Assembly (NCBI GenBank): GCA_900696495.1
Contig: CAADGI010000010.1
Span: 1 to 62,244 of the forward strand
Length of the DNA stretch: 62,244 nucleotides
Source of the DNA: an uncultured Alphaproteobacteria bacterium
GTDB lineage: Bacteria > Pseudomonadota > Alphaproteobacteria > Micavibrionales > Micavibrionaceae
Reading direction: 5' to 3'
The position numbers were made by a program, and so were the translations under genes. Under the pieces are notes generated by a model that saw nothing but the letters and a program-made list of their open reading frames with translations, was not told the DNA's origin and searched no databases. Position 1 is the first letter of the stretch. Each line of letters begins with the position of its first letter. This document shows positions 16,409-25,938 of the stretch, in pieces.

Positions 16409-17958
16409 TATTTACCCTTGCTTAAAAATCCGCGGACATCCTGCATCCTGATCGCCCCGGTGGCAAGCACTGAAATCGCGTAAACGCCCATCCCCGCGGC
16501 CACGAAAATCGCCAGCGCGATATCCTTGTGGAGCGTGTCGCCCGCCATCCACCCTGCCAGCGGGATGTGCAAACCATACAATACCAGCGCCATCAATCCA
16601 GTCGAAAGCAGGATACGCGGGAAGGTGTGGCGGAACCGCTCATCCAGCTTCAGCGCCGCATTGCCGCGTAGCAGCCACGCCAGCAACCCGATCTGCATCC
16701 ACCCGACAATCCCCGTCGCCAGCGCGATCCCCGCCACACCTATATATTGGATCAAAATCAGCGCCAGCGCGATATTCGTCAGCGCCACCGAAATCGAAAC
16801 TTTCACCGGCGTCATCGTATCCTGCTGCGAGAAAAACGCCGTCGAATAAACTTTCACGGCGATATAGGCCGGCAGGCCTATCGCGTAACCTTGCAACACA
16901 AACGCCGTCACGCTCGCATCCGCCATGTCGAACTTTCCGCGCACGAACAGAACTTCGATAATAATGTCCGCTAAAATCAGCAGCGCGATAGCAGCAGGAA
17001 GCCCTAGGAACAAAACCGTCTCCAGCGCACGGTTGAATAACCCTCTCGCCTCGTCCGTACGCCCCGCCCCGATCGCGCGGCTCAGCATCGGCAGCAGCGC
17101 CGTACCCACGGCAATCCCCACCGTGCTCAGCGGCAACTGGTTCAGACGATCCGCGTAATACAGATATGAAATCGATCCCGTCGGCAGGAACGAGCCCATG
17201 ATCATATCGGCGAACAGGTTGATCTGCATCACGCCCGCGCCGAGCACGCCCGGCCCCATCAGCTTGAACAGCCTCTTGATCCGCCCGTCGAATTTCGGCC
17301 GCGCCAGCGGCAATTTGATCTTCTCACGGCGTATATAAATATACAGCAGCACAAACTGCAGCACGCCCGCGATCATCACACCCCACGCCAGCGCATGCGC
17401 CGCCGTCTGGAATTTCCAAGCCACCAGCAACACACCGATCAAGGCAAGGTTGAATAAAATCGGCGCGGCGGCAAACGGCGCGAACCGTCCGTGCGCGCTC
17501 AGCACCCCGCCCATCAGCGCCGCAATCGACATCATGAGCAGATAAGGAAAGGTAATCCGCGACAATGTCACCGCGAGATCGAAACGCTCCGTCGTCGGGT
17601 CGTCCGTAAATCCCGGCGCCAGCAACATGATAACGGCAGGCATCGCGATCATCATCAAAATCGTGAATGCGAGTAAAATCCAGAACATGATCACCATCGC
17701 GTTGCCCGCGAAATTATCGGCGCCCTCGCGCCCTTCTTTCTCCAGCGCCTCGGAATAAAGCGGCACGAAGGAAACGCTGAACGCGCCCTCGGCCGTCACG
17801 CGCCGAAAAAAATTCGGCAGCTTCAGCGCCACGAAAAACGCGTCCGCAATCGGCCCCGCGCCCAGCACCGCCGCCGTCAGGATATCGCGCACGAAACCGG
17901 CGACGCGGCTCAGCGCCGTCAGCCCACCCACCGTCGCCATGGCTTTGACCAACTTCAT
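16408..17958 (-). CDS. murJ: Lipid II flippase MurJ
   Basis: A 516-residue MOP-superfamily membrane protein with about 14 hydrophobic segments. The N-terminal MurJ signature ([22 protein letters not shown]) and the charged loop [20 protein letters not shown] are present. It flips the peptidoglycan precursor lipid II across the inner membrane. Length is normal. Met1 at 17958 (MKLVKAM) is used; Met7 is possible. trpS is coupled directly downstream. Confidence 0.96.
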   Translation of the reverse strand: MKLVKAMATVGGLTALSRVAGFVRDILTAAVLGAGPIADAFFVALKLPNFFRRVTAEGAFSVSFVPLYSEALEKEGREGADNFAGNAMVIMFWILLAFTILMMIAMPAVIMLLAPGFTDDPTTERFDLAVTLSRITFPYLLMMSIAALMGGVLSAHGRFAPFAAAPILFNLALIGVLLVAWKFQTAAHALAWGVMIAGVLQFVLLYIYIRREKIKLPLARPKFDGRIKRLFKLMGPGVLGAGVMQINLFADMIMGSFLPTGSISYLYYADRLNQLPLSTVGIAVGTALLPMLSRAIGAGRTDEARGLFNRALETVLFLGLPAAIALLILADIIIEVLFVRGKFDMADASVTAFVLQGYAIGLPAYIAVKVYSTAFFSQQDTMTPVKVSISVALTNIALALILIQYIGVAGIALATGIVGWMQIGLLAWLLRGNAALKLDERFRHTFPRILLSTGLMALVLYGLHIPLAGWMAGDTLHKDIALAIFVAAGMGVYAISVLATGAIRMQDVRGFLSKGK

Positions 17959-18067
17959 GGCTTCAATATGTAACGGGCAAGCCAGCGCAGGTCACGGGGT
18001 ATTTATTAGTGATGGAATTTGCCGCACCGCTTGCTTTAAGATAGCCCACATAACCGGAGAATATCTT

Positions 18068-18502
18068 ATGAAAACTTTTCCCGCCCTGTTGCTTTTGGCC
18101 GCCACCCTCGCCGCGCCCGCGCATGCGGATGAAAAAGTCCGCAATCTCAACGGCGGCTATCTCAGGAAAAGCTGCGACGTCTTCAACAAGGCCGACGCGA
18201 ACGAGCTCGTCATGAACGGCACCGAGGACGGTTACGACAAGGGCATCGATGCGGGCTTCTGCTCCGGCTTCCTGCTCGCTCTTTTGAATTCAAATTACGC
18301 CCGGAGCCAGACGAACGATGCGAACCGCCAGCCTGATTTCTGCCCGCCGCTGAATCTTCCGGTGCTCGAAGCGTCGAAACTTCTCGTGCGCGAACTTGAA
18401 AAACTTTCCAAGGAAGAGCGCATAAAGGAACGCGGCCTCGATCTCACGCTTAAAATTTTCGCTACGGCCTATCCATGCGGTGAAGCGAAACCCGCGCAAT
18501 GA
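18068..18502 (+). CDS. Secreted Rap1a/Tai-like domain protein
   Basis: A 144-residue protein with a signal peptide (LLLLAATLAAPAHA). The mature domain has the four-cysteine pattern of Rap1a/Tai proteins: KSCDV, GFCSGFLLALL, DFCPPLNLPVLEA and a terminal ATAYPCG. Rap1a/Tai proteins include periplasmic immunity factors for type VI amidase effectors, but many homologues occur alone. No effector is next to this one. The ATG at 18068 starts exactly at the signal peptide; the frame extends upstream to 17939 without support. The stop overlaps ubiE by 4 nt. Confidence 0.75.
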   Translation: MKTFPALLLLAATLAAPAHADEKVRNLNGGYLRKSCDVFNKADANELVMNGTEDGYDKGIDAGFCSGFLLALLNSNYARSQTNDANRQPDFCPPLNLPVLEASKLLVRELEKLSKEERIKERGLDLTLKIFATAYPCGEAKPAQ

Positions 18503-19248
18503 CGTCTAATCCCGAAAAAGAATGGTTCGGCACCCGCCATGTTAGCCCGGATGAAAAAACCGGACTGGTCCGCGATGTTTTTGACAGCGTCGCGCCAAAA
18601 TACGATTTGATGAATGACCTCATGTCGGGCGGTCTGCACCGGCTCTGGAAAGATCGCCTCGTGCGTTCTATTCGTCCGCGGCCCGGCCAGAAATTCCTCG
18701 ACGTCGCGGGCGGCACGGGCGACATCGCTTTCCGCATTCTCAAAAAAGCGCCCGGTGCCGAGGTGACTGTTTGCGACATCAACCCGCACATGCTCGAAGT
18801 CGGACGCGACCGCGCAGCGGACCGCGGCTGGCTGAATGAATTCGAATGGGTGACAGGCAACGCGGAATCCCTGCCCTTCCCTGATAACTCTTTCGACGTC
18901 TACACAATCGCCTTCGGCCTGCGCAACGTCACCCACATCGACACCGCATTGAAAGAAGCCGCGCGCGTTCTCAAACCCGGCGGCCGTTTTTTCTGCATGG
19001 AATTCAGCCGCGTTGAATCCGCCATCCTCGCGCGCGCCTACGACGCCTGGTCGTTCCACGTCATTCCCCGCATCGGCAAGGCCGTCACCAACGACTCGGG
19101 CAGCTACCAGTATCTCGTCGAAAGCATCCGCAAATTCCCCAGCCCGCGTAAACTCGTCCGCCGCATGCAGGACGCCGGCTTCGCAGGTGCGAAATACGCC
19201 GCCCTGACCGCGGGAGTGGTAGCCATCCATAGTGGTGTGAAACCCTGA
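18499..19248 (+). CDS. ubiE: Ubiquinone/menaquinone C-methyltransferase UbiE
   Basis: A 249-residue SAM-dependent methyltransferase that C-methylates the benzoquinol (or demethylmenaquinol) ring. Visible motifs are VFDSVAPKYDLMNDLMSGG, the SAM loop DVAGGTGDIAFRIL, and the C-terminal NDSGSYQYLVESIRKFP, all UbiE-specific. It is coupled by ATGA to the Rap1a/Tai-like gene and ends in a strong hairpin. With the UbiK-like gene it points to aerobic ubiquinone respiration. Confidence 0.96.
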   Translation: MTSNPEKEWFGTRHVSPDEKTGLVRDVFDSVAPKYDLMNDLMSGGLHRLWKDRLVRSIRPRPGQKFLDVAGGTGDIAFRILKKAPGAEVTVCDINPHMLEVGRDRAADRGWLNEFEWVTGNAESLPFPDNSFDVYTIAFGLRNVTHIDTALKEAARVLKPGGRFFCMEFSRVESAILARAYDAWSFHVIPRIGKAVTNDSGSYQYLVESIRKFPSPRKLVRRMQDAGFAGAKYAALTAGVVAIHSGVKP

Positions 19249-19291
19249 ATATTAGGGTTTTATATTTTCTATAACAATTACAGCCCTTTAT

Positions 19292-19319
19292 AAGCCCTTT
19301 TAATTTAAGGGCTTTTTTT
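19292..19319 (+). terminator. Rho-independent terminator after ubiE
   Basis: The stem AAGCCCTT / AAGGGCTT is closed by an A/T loop and followed by a run of seven T. It lies 44 nt after the ubiE stop. Confidence 0.8.
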
Positions 19320-19321
19320 GA

Positions 19322-19350
19322 TTGACTTTTTAGCCCCCAGAGGCAAATCT
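19322..19350 (+). promoter_or_regulatory. Candidate sigma70 promoter
   Basis: TTGACT at 19322-19327 is followed after about 18 bp by AATCTA, just after the ubiE terminator and about 50 bp before the next plus-strand gene. The -10 is weak, so the call rests mainly on position. Confidence 0.3.
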
Positions 19351-19399
19351 ACAGTCATTGCTTTAAACAAATTACATAATTAATGAGAGGAAGCTCTGT

Positions 19400-19816
19400 A
19401 TGAGTAATTTCACTAAATCGATCGTTTATTCGGGCGTCGTTCTCGCCGCCGGTCTCGTCGCCATTTTCGCGATTTACAACAACATGTCCGGCCAAGAACC
19501 GATGAACTACATCGAACCCGCCGCTGGTGAAGAAGCCGTCATCGACCCGACGCTGGAAGGCCAGCCCGCTGACGCCGCCATCGAAGGCGCCGCTACGGAC
19601 GCCGCTGAACAGGCATCCGACGCTGCCGCCGCTGCAAGCGAAGCCGCCGAAGCTGCCGAACAGGCATCTGACAGCGCGACCGAAGCCGCTTCCAACGCTG
19701 AAGCCGCTGCTGAAGAAGCAAGCGACGCAGCGAAGCAAGCTGAAAAAGCTTCTGAAGCTGACGCAACCGAGCCTTCGGCCGGTGAAGCAGCGCCTGCCGG
19801 GCAACCCGCTCAGTAA
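19400..19816 (+). CDS. Membrane-anchored Ala-rich coiled-coil protein
   Basis: A 138-residue protein of no recognised family. One N-terminal transmembrane segment (VYSGVVLAAGLVAIFAIYN, residues about 9-27) is followed by a periplasmic-side acidic and Ala/Glu/Ser-rich region (from about residue 55). That region shows heptad-like AAEQASDAA-type repeats predicted to form a coiled coil. GAGAGGAAG precedes the ATG at 19400. The gene has its own candidate promoter and terminator, so it is probably monocistronic. Low-complexity composition limits homology inference. Confidence 0.75.
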   Translation: MSNFTKSIVYSGVVLAAGLVAIFAIYNNMSGQEPMNYIEPAAGEEAVIDPTLEGQPADAAIEGAATDAAEQASDAAAAASEAAEAAEQASDSATEAASNAEAAAEEASDAAKQAEKASEADATEPSAGEAAPAGQPAQ

Positions 19817-19835
19817 GCTCTGATGACTTAAGATT

Positions 19836-19872
19836 TAAAAGCCCCGCTTTTGAAAGGCGGGGCTTTTGTTTT
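19836..19872 (+). terminator. Rho-independent terminator
   Basis: The stem AAAAGCCCCGC / GCGGGGCTTTT has a short loop and a T-rich tail, just downstream of the coiled-coil protein gene. Confidence 0.85.
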
Positions 19873-19885
19873 ATATAAATAAAAT

Positions 19886-19970
19886 CCCTCACCCGATCCT
19901 CGCGTAACGCTCGGATTACCCTCTCCCTTAAGGGAGAGGGAGGGCCCCGCGAAGCGGGAGGGTGAGGGAC
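19886..19970. repeat. GGAGAGGG-family palindromic repeat upstream of coaBC
   Basis: It contains CCCTCACCCGATCC, a central CCCTCTCCCTTAAGGGAGAG palindrome and GGGAGGGTGAGGGA, so it is a double unit. It ends about 11 bp before the coaBC start codon, with the AGGAAAG ribosome-binding site abutting it. Confidence 0.85.
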
Positions 19971-19980
19971 AGGAAAGAAA

Positions 19981-21477
19981 ATGAGTAAAACTTTAGAAAA
20001 CAAATCCATTCTCCTCGTGATCTCCGGCGGCATCGCCGCCTACAAATCGCTGGAGCTCATCCGCCTCATCAGGAAAGCAGGCGGCAACGTGCGCTGCATC
20101 CTGACAAAAGGCGGCGCGCAGTTCATCACGCCGCTCTCCGTCTCTTCGCTCTCGGAAAACGAAACCTACACCGATCTTTTTTCTCTCAAGGACGAAACCG
20201 GGATGGGCCACATCCGCCTCAGCCGCGAGGCCGACCTCATCGTCGTCGCGCCCGCCAGCGCCAACATGATCGCCAAGCTCGCAAACGGCATCGCGGATGA
20301 TCTGGCAAGCACCGCCCTGCTCGCCGCCAACAAGCAAATCCTCCTCGCCCCGGCGATGAATCACATGATGTGGCAAAATCCTGCAACGCGGGAAAATATT
20401 TCCAGGCTGCTCAACCGAAATTTCCAAATAGTTGGTCCGGTCGAAGGGGAAATGGCCTGCGGAGAATTCGGTCTTGGTCGCATGTCCGAACCAGAAGAAA
20501 TTTTGAGCGCCATCCAAAAAGCCCTCTCCCCCCCGGGGAGAGGGTTGGGTGAGGGGGAGGAAATAGACTCTGACTTTAATACTTTTGCAAAAAGACTTCG
20601 GTACGCCAGAAAATCAAAAAATCTAAGTCAGGAAGACTTGGCAAAAAAATTAGAAGTAACGCAGCAAGCAATTGAAAAAGTAGAAAACGGACAAATAATA
20701 AAACCAAAATTTTTATATGAAGCAGCAAAAGTACTGGGCGTTTCCTATGAATGGCTGTGGGAGGGTACAGCCACCCCCCCTCACCCTAGCCCTCTCCCCA
20801 AAGGAGAGAGGGAACTCGAAGGCCTGACCGCCATCGTCACCTCGGGTCCGACCTTCGAACCCATCGATCCCGTCCGCTTCATCGGCAACCGCTCGAGCGG
20901 AAAGCAAGGCCACGCCATCGCGCAGGCGCTCGCTGAATCCGGTGCTGCCGTCACGCTCATCTCCGGCCCCGTAAAGGAAAACCCGCCCGCAGGAGTCAAA
21001 CTCATCGAAATCGAAACCGCCGCCGAGATGCTTGCCGCCGTCGAAAAAAATCTTCCCGCCGATATCTTCATCGGCGCCGCCGCCGTCAGCGACTGGTCGG
21101 CCGCGCCGTCAGCGCAGAAAATCAAAAAACAGCCGGGCAAAACCCCCGCGCTTAATCTTCGCGAAAACGCCGACATCCTCAAAACCGTCGCGAACCGCAA
21201 AAAACGCCCCGGCCTCGTCATCGGCTTCGCCGCCGAAACCGAAAACCTGCTCGAAAACGCGAAAGCCAAGCTCAAATCCAAGAATTGCGACTGGATTATC
21301 GCGAATAACGTCTCCGAAAACCTGTTCGGCGGCGATGAGAATCAGGTATATCTGATAACGCAATCATCGGCTGACAAATGGGAAAAACAGGGCAAGCGCG
21401 CTATCGCGCAAAAACTTGCCGCTAAAATCGGGGAGCACTTCACGAATGTTCGGACAATCAAGGAAGCAGCAGAATAA
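19981..21477 (+). CDS. coaBC: CoaBC (phosphopantothenoylcysteine decarboxylase/synthetase) with internal XRE-type HTH domain
   Basis: A bifunctional coenzyme A pathway enzyme. CoaB joins cysteine to 4'-phosphopantothenate and CoaC decarboxylates the product. The CoaC flavoprotein part spans about residues 1-180 ([40 protein letters not shown]). The CoaB part spans about 280-490 ([31 protein letters not shown]). Between them, residues about 193-264 form a complete Cro/CI-type helix-turn-helix ([20 protein letters not shown], then [12 protein letters not shown]). This is not part of CoaBC proteins, which are about 400 residues; here 498. Inverted palindromic repeats encode both junctions. dut overlaps the 3' end. 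Confidence 0.95.
   Translation: MSKTLENKSILLVISGGIAAYKSLELIRLIRKAGGNVRCILTKGGAQFITPLSVSSLSENETYTDLFSLKDETGMGHIRLSREADLIVVAPASANMIAKLANGIADDLASTALLAANKQILLAPAMNHMMWQNPATRENISRLLNRNFQIVGPVEGEMACGEFGLGRMSEPEEILSAIQKALSPPGRGLGEGEEIDSDFNTFAKRLRYARKSKNLSQEDLAKKLEVTQQAIEKVENGQIIKPKFLYEAAKVLGVSYEWLWEGTATPPHPSPLPKGERELEGLTAIVTSGPTFEPIDPVRFIGNRSSGKQGHAIAQALAESGAAVTLISGPVKENPPAGVKLIEIETAAEMLAAVEKNLPADIFIGAAAVSDWSAAPSAQKIKKQPGKTPALNLRENADILKTVANRKKRPGLVIGFAAETENLLENAKAKLKSKNCDWIIANNVSENLFGGDENQVYLITQSSADKWEKQGKRAIAQKLAAKIGEHFTNVRTIKEAAE
20522..20557 (+). repeat. GGAGAGGG-family repeat, left flank of the HTH insert in coaBC
   Basis: The core CCCTCTCCCCCCCGGGGAGA is followed by GGG and the tail TTGGGTGAGGGGG. 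It is read in frame as [12 protein letters not shown]. Its orientation is opposite to the copy at 20774. Confidence 0.92.
20558..20773 (+). other. AT-rich segment encoding an XRE/Cro-CI helix-turn-helix inside coaBC
   Basis: About 216 bp, strikingly A-rich (many AAA and ATT codons) against GC-rich coaBC on both sides. It encodes a full XRE domain: a [20 protein letters not shown] helix pair, the recognition region [12 protein letters not shown], and a closing [18 protein letters not shown]. It has no start codon of its own in frame. Base composition and flanking inverted repeats suggest it arrived as a unit from another source. Confidence 0.88.
20774..20812 (-). repeat. GGAGAGGG-family repeat, right flank of the HTH insert in coaBC
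   Basis: Reads CCCCCCCTCACCCTAG then CCCTCTCCCCAAAGGAGAGA and GGG, the inverse of the left copy. It is translated as [13 protein letters not shown] before CoaB resumes. Together the two copies form terminal inverted repeats around the HTH segment. Confidence 0.92.
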
Positions 21478-21925
21478 TCTCAATATCGGGTTGCAGGTTC
21501 TGCCGCACGCGCAAAATCTTTCCCTCCCCGCCTACGCCACCGAACAATCCGCCGGGCTCGACCTCTCCGCCGCCATCGACAATCAGATTCAACTCGCCCC
21601 CGGCCAGCGCGCGCTCATCCCCACCGGCATCGCCATTGCCCTGCCGCCCGGTTACGAAGCGCAAATCCGCCCGCGCTCCGGCCTCGCCGTCAAAAACGGC
21701 GTCACGGTTCTCAACACCCCCGGCACCATCGACGCCGATTACCGCGGCGAGATCAAAATCATCCTCATCAACCTCGGCCAGGAAACATTCACCATCGAGC
21801 GCGGCATGCGCATCGCGCAAATGATCGTGGCGCGTCATGAACGCGCCGTGTGGGATGTCGTCGATTTTCTGGATGAAACCAGGCGCGGCAGCGGCGGCTT
21901 CGGTTCGACGGGAACCAGCTCATAA
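21446..21925 (+). CDS. dut: dUTP diphosphatase
   Basis: Hydrolyses dUTP to dUMP, supplying thymidylate synthesis and keeping uracil out of DNA. All five trimeric dUTPase motifs are visible: [43 protein letters not shown] and the C-terminal [11 protein letters not shown]. The ATG at 21446 (MFGQSRKQQ, preceded by GGGGAG) gives 159 residues and overlaps coaBC by 32 nt. The frame from 21416 would overlap more. coaBC-dut adjacency is common in Proteobacteria. Confidence 0.95.
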   Translation: MFGQSRKQQNNLNIGLQVLPHAQNLSLPAYATEQSAGLDLSAAIDNQIQLAPGQRALIPTGIAIALPPGYEAQIRPRSGLAVKNGVTVLNTPGTIDADYRGEIKIILINLGQETFTIERGMRIAQMIVARHERAVWDVVDFLDETRRGSGGFGSTGTSS

Positions 21926-21928
21926 AAT

Positions 21929-22249
21929 TTACGGCTGGTCCGGAACGGGGTGAATTGATACTACAATACCATGCCCATTGCTGTCATGATCAACCAGGCA
22001 TTCGACTTTTTTCCCGATATAAAGACGCGCCTTGGCGTCCAGCTTGTAAGGAATAGCGGCTATGCCGCCGTTGAAAGTGAAAGCCAGACCGGACAGACCC
22101 ATGGCCTTATCATAGGCGCGCCGTTCCTCTTCAATCTTAGAAATTTTCTGCGACGTTAAACGCTGGTCTATTTTCAATGCATTCACCAGCGGATTTGCAT
22201 TCTCCGCATTCGCGAACGGGTCTATTATTTTACCTTTTTCTACAAACAT
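21929..22249 (-). CDS. Hypothetical protein
   Basis: A 106-residue protein not assigned to a family. The N-terminal half is charged and helical (KIDQRLTSQKISKIEEERRAYDKAM). The C-terminal half has short beta-type segments (KARLYIGKKVECLVDHD, GIVVSIHPV). No signal peptide or membrane span. The start lies before an AGGAGAT-type ribosome-binding site in the minus direction. It converges on dut with a 3-nt gap and is divergent from mutS. Confidence 0.65.
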   Translation of the reverse strand: MFVEKGKIIDPFANAENANPLVNALKIDQRLTSQKISKIEEERRAYDKAMGLSGLAFTFNGGIAAIPYKLDAKARLYIGKKVECLVDHDSNGHGIVVSIHPVPDQP

Positions 22250-22345
22250 AAATAATCTCCTGGGTTGGCGTTATGTTAAATTAAAGCGGTTCATAAGTCA
22301 AATTGCGTCCTTCATTTTCAACCGTTCCCGCCTTATACCTTAATT

Positions 22346-25045
22346 ATGAGTAACGCTGCCGCTTTAAAGACTGCCGACGACTTTCTTGCCGACGGCCACA
22401 CGCCGGTCATGGCGCAATATCACGCGCTGAAGGAACGCCACCCCGGCGCTCTGCTTTTCTACCGCATGGGCGATTTCTACGAACTCTTCTATGACGACGC
22501 GATCAAAGCCTCCGCCACGCTCGACATCACCCTGACCAAGCGCGGCAAAACAAATGGCGACGACATCCCCATGTGCGGCGTGCCGTTCCATTCCTGCGAC
22601 CCTTACATCGCCAAGCTCATCCGCGCCGGGTTCAAGGTCGCCATTTGCGAACAGACCGAAACGCCGGAGGAAGCGAAAGAACGGGCGAAGCGCGAAGGCA
22701 AACCGGCGTCCAAGGCCATGCTCAACCGCGAGGTCGTGCGCATCATCACGCAGGGGACTCTCACCGAAGACACCTTATTGGAGGCCCGCGAAAATAATTA
22801 CCTCGCCGCCCTCGCCGAAACCGGCGGGCAGCATGGCCTCTCCTGGCTCGACCTTTCGACAGGCGCGTTCAAAGTCCAGGCGGTGAAGGAAAAAGACATT
22901 GCAACAGCAATTGAAAGGATAAATGCAAGTGAAGTCATTGTTTCAGATAAGTCCTCCCTTATCCTCCCTCTCCCCGACGGGGAGAGGGCCGGGGTGAGGG
23001 GGCCATTCACCATCCAGCCTTCATCGCTCTTCGATTCCGAAAACGCCCGTCTCCGCCTCGAAAAACTCTTCGGCGTCGGCACGCTTGAATCCTTCGGCGG
23101 TTTCTCCCGCGCCGAAATCGCCGCCGCGGGCGTGCTCATCGATTACGTCGAGCGCACGCAGGTTGGCAAAATTCCTTACCTGCAAAAACCGCAGCAGCTC
23201 GCCTCCGGCGTCAATCTCGAAATCGACGCCGCCACGCGCCGCAACCTCGAACTCATTCGCACCATGACCGGCGAACGCCGCGGCTCGCTGCTCGACACCA
23301 TCGACCGCACCCTCACCGGCCCCGGCGCGCGCCTTCTGCAAACCTGCATCTCCGCGCCGCTGGCTGAGCCTTCCGAAATCAACGCGCGCCTCGACCGCGT
23401 CGCCGTTTTCGTCAACAGTGCAAATCTTCGCGACGATATCCGCGCCGAACTCAGGCAACTCCCCGACATGGAACGGGCGCTGGCCCGCCTTAATCTCGGG
23501 CGCGGCGGCCCGCGCGATCTCGTCATGATCCGCGAAGGCCTCAGACAGGCCGACACGATCCGCAGCCTGCTTCAAACCAGTAAACAACCGCCGCTGGACG
23601 CCATCGCCAAAACGCTATCCGTCTCCCCCGACATCGCCCGGCTTCAGGATATTCTGAAACAGGCCCTCATCGAGGAACCGCCCGCCCTCGCCCGCGACGG
23701 CGGCTTCATCGCGCCCGGCTATCACGCCCGCCTCGACGAACTCAAAACCCTGCGCGATGACGCCCGCCGCCTCATCGCCACGCTGCAGACCAAATACCAG
23801 GACCATACCGGCATCGCGGGCCTGAAAATCAAATTCAACAACATGCTCGGCTATTTCATCGAGGTCTCCGCCAAGAACGCCGACTCGATGATGGTCAAGG
23901 CGTCCGATGGCTCCAACCCCTACATCCACCGCCAGACCATGGCCGGGGCGGTCCGCTTCACTACCCCCGAACTCGCCGAGCTGGAGCGCGACATCACCTC
24001 CGCCGCCGAGAAGGCCCTCGCCCTCGAGCTTGAGATGCTCTCCGGGCTCGTGGCTGAAACCACCGCCGTTTCCGAAGACATCATCGCCCGCGCCGGGGCG
24101 CTCGCCAGCCTCGATATGGCGTCCGCGCTGGCCGATCTCGCCGTCGACCGCAACTACACACGCCCCGTTCTCGATGCTTCGCTTATTTTTGAAATCAAGT
24201 CCGCACGCCATCCCGTTGTAGAAGCAGCCTTAAAGCAAAACAGCAAAACCTTCGTCCCCAACGATTGCGACTTAAACGATACGCAGCGTCTCTGGCTGCT
24301 CACCGGCCCGAATATGGCCGGTAAATCAACCTACTTACGCCAGAACGCTCTTATCGTGGTTCTGGCACAGGCCGGGTCATATGTTCCCGCCGAATCCGCC
24401 CATATCGGCATCGTCGACCGCCTCTTTTCCCGCGTCGGCGCCTCCGACGACCTCGCCCGCGGCCGCTCGACCTTCATGGTTGAAATGGTCGAAACGGCAT
24501 CGATCCTGAACCAGGCGACCAACCGCTCCCTCGTCATTTTGGATGAAATCGGCCGCGGCACCGCCACTTTCGACGGCCTCTCCATCGCCTGGGCCTGCGT
24601 CGAACACCTCCACGAAATCAACCGCTGCCGGGGCCTGTTCGCCACTCATTACCACGAACTTGCCGCCCTCACCGCCAAGCTCCCCTCCCTCTCCCCGCAC
24701 TCGATGCAAGTCAAGGAATGGAAAGGCGACATCATCTTCCTGCATTCCGTTGCACCGGGCAGCGCCGACCGCTCCTATGGCATCCATGTCGGCAAGCTCG
24801 CAGGCCTGCCCGAATCCGTCATCACCCGCGCGCAGGAAGTCCTGACCCTCCTCCAGTCCGGCGAACAATCCGGCGCGCTCTCGAAACTCGCCGACGATCT
24901 CCCGCTCTTCTCCGCCAGCGTTCCGCCCGCGCCGAAACATTCCCCGCTTGGGGAGAAAATAAATTCCATCGACGTCGACGCACTTTCCCCGCGCGATGCG
25001 TTGGACATCCTCTATCAACTCAAGGCGCTGGCAAAAGACGAATGA
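22346..25045 (+). CDS. mutS: DNA mismatch repair protein MutS
   Basis: An 899-residue MutS that recognises mismatches and small loops and recruits MutL. The mismatch-contacting motif is [13 protein letters not shown] near residue 40. The ATPase has Walker [14 protein letters not shown] and Walker [17 protein letters not shown]. Residues about 207-219 ([13 protein letters not shown]) are foreign to the family: an in-frame palindromic repeat at 22966-23002 lies in the connector domain, probably in a surface loop. All essential motifs are intact. The stop overlaps the next gene by ATGA. Confidence 0.97.
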   Translation: MSNAAALKTADDFLADGHTPVMAQYHALKERHPGALLFYRMGDFYELFYDDAIKASATLDITLTKRGKTNGDDIPMCGVPFHSCDPYIAKLIRAGFKVAICEQTETPEEAKERAKREGKPASKAMLNREVVRIITQGTLTEDTLLEARENNYLAALAETGGQHGLSWLDLSTGAFKVQAVKEKDIATAIERINASEVIVSDKSSLILPLPDGERAGVRGPFTIQPSSLFDSENARLRLEKLFGVGTLESFGGFSRAEIAAAGVLIDYVERTQVGKIPYLQKPQQLASGVNLEIDAATRRNLELIRTMTGERRGSLLDTIDRTLTGPGARLLQTCISAPLAEPSEINARLDRVAVFVNSANLRDDIRAELRQLPDMERALARLNLGRGGPRDLVMIREGLRQADTIRSLLQTSKQPPLDAIAKTLSVSPDIARLQDILKQALIEEPPALARDGGFIAPGYHARLDELKTLRDDARRLIATLQTKYQDHTGIAGLKIKFNNMLGYFIEVSAKNADSMMVKASDGSNPYIHRQTMAGAVRFTTPELAELERDITSAAEKALALELEMLSGLVAETTAVSEDIIARAGALASLDMASALADLAVDRNYTRPVLDASLIFEIKSARHPVVEAALKQNSKTFVPNDCDLNDTQRLWLLTGPNMAGKSTYLRQNALIVVLAQAGSYVPAESAHIGIVDRLFSRVGASDDLARGRSTFMVEMVETASILNQATNRSLVILDEIGRGTATFDGLSIAWACVEHLHEINRCRGLFATHYHELAALTAKLPSLSPHSMQVKEWKGDIIFLHSVAPGSADRSYGIHVGKLAGLPESVITRAQEVLTLLQSGEQSGALSKLADDLPLFSASVPPAPKHSPLGEKINSIDVDALSPRDALDILYQLKALAKDE
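22966..23002 (+). repeat. GGAGAGGG-family palindromic repeat inside mutS
   Basis: CCCTCTCCCCGACGGGGAGA, GGG and the tail CCGGGGTGAGGGGG, with the same core-plus-tail order as the copy in pgeF on the plus strand. It encodes [13 protein letters not shown] in MutS without a frameshift. Confidence 0.92.
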
Positions 25046-25938
25046 TCAAATCCATTCTCGAAAGTATCGGCAACACGCCGCTGATCGAGCTCGAACCCGG
25101 CATCCTCGCCAAGTGCGAATACCTGAATCCGTCCGGCTCCATCAAGGCGCGCATGGCGCTCTACATGGTCGAGCGCGCCGAGAAGGAAGGCCTGCTTAAA
25201 CCCGGCTACACGATTGTTGAATCAACGTCCGGCAACACCGGCAACGCGCTCTCGATGATCGCCGCCGTGCGCGGCTATAAAATGGTCGTCGTCATCCCGC
25301 GCGGCTACAGCAACGAACGCACGCAGATCTCGCGCGGCTTCGGCGCCGAAGTCCGCTTCGTCGGCGACTTCCAGGTCAACGAGGCCCGCGCCGAGGCGAT
25401 CCGTCTCGGCCAGCAGGATGGCTGGTGGTGCCCGCGCCAGTTCGACAATGAATGGAACGTCGAGGAAAACCGCGAATGGCTGGCGAAGGAAATCATCGCC
25501 CAGTTCCCCAAAAATTTAAAAATCGACGCGCTCGTGCAGGGCGTGGGAACCGCCGGAACGCTCATCGGCCTCGCCCAGGGTTTGCGCCGCGACCACAACC
25601 CGGACCTCAAGGCCTTCGCGATGGAGCCGTCCGAATCCGAAACGCTGCAATGCTGCATCGTCTGCAAACATAAGATCGAGGGCATCTCCGACGGCTTTAT
25701 CCCCACCATCTATGAGCGTCACCGCGCCGAGGTCACCGATGTCATTTCGGTCGACAGCAACGTCGCGATTGCAGAAGCCAAAAACATGGCGCAGACCAAG
25801 GGCCTGTTCGTCGGCCCGTCCTCCGGCGCCAATTACTGGGCCGCGCGCGAGATCAAAAAGAAATACCCGGAAATCAAGAACATCCTCACCCTGCTCTGCG
25901 ACACCGGCGAGAAATATCTCTCGATGATGCAGGCCTAG
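25042..25938 (+). CDS. Cysteine synthase family PLP enzyme
   Basis: A 298-residue fold-type II PLP enzyme. The PLP lysine is Lys35 in [10 protein letters not shown], where the usual KDR is KAR. The substrate/phosphate loops [11 protein letters not shown] and [12 protein letters not shown] and the late [10 protein letters not shown] are typical of cysteine synthases. It is likely an O-acetylserine or related sulfhydrylase, but the KAR variant leaves the substrate open. The ATG at 25042 overlaps the mutS stop by ATGA; the frame extends back to 24718 only as a shadow of mutS. It is one of three cysteine-synthase-family genes in the window. Confidence 0.9.
   Translation: MIKSILESIGNTPLIELEPGILAKCEYLNPSGSIKARMALYMVERAEKEGLLKPGYTIVESTSGNTGNALSMIAAVRGYKMVVVIPRGYSNERTQISRGFGAEVRFVGDFQVNEARAEAIRLGQQDGWWCPRQFDNEWNVEENREWLAKEIIAQFPKNLKIDALVQGVGTAGTLIGLAQGLRRDHNPDLKAFAMEPSESETLQCCIVCKHKIEGISDGFIPTIYERHRAEVTDVISVDSNVAIAEAKNMAQTKGLFVGPSSGANYWAAREIKKKYPEIKNILTLLCDTGEKYLSMMQA

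Noticed and set aside
18068-18502. Calling a type VI secretion immunity locus
   Set aside because: No effector or type VI component is present, and the gene is coupled to ubiE.
20558-20773. Calling the HTH as a separate gene
   Set aside because: It has no in-frame start codon or ribosome-binding site of its own and is continuous with coaBC on both sides.
24718-25041. Longer start for the cysteine-synthase-like gene
   Set aside because: The extension overlaps mutS by over 300 nt and is basic low-complexity sequence. The ATGA junction at 25042 is a typical coupled start.
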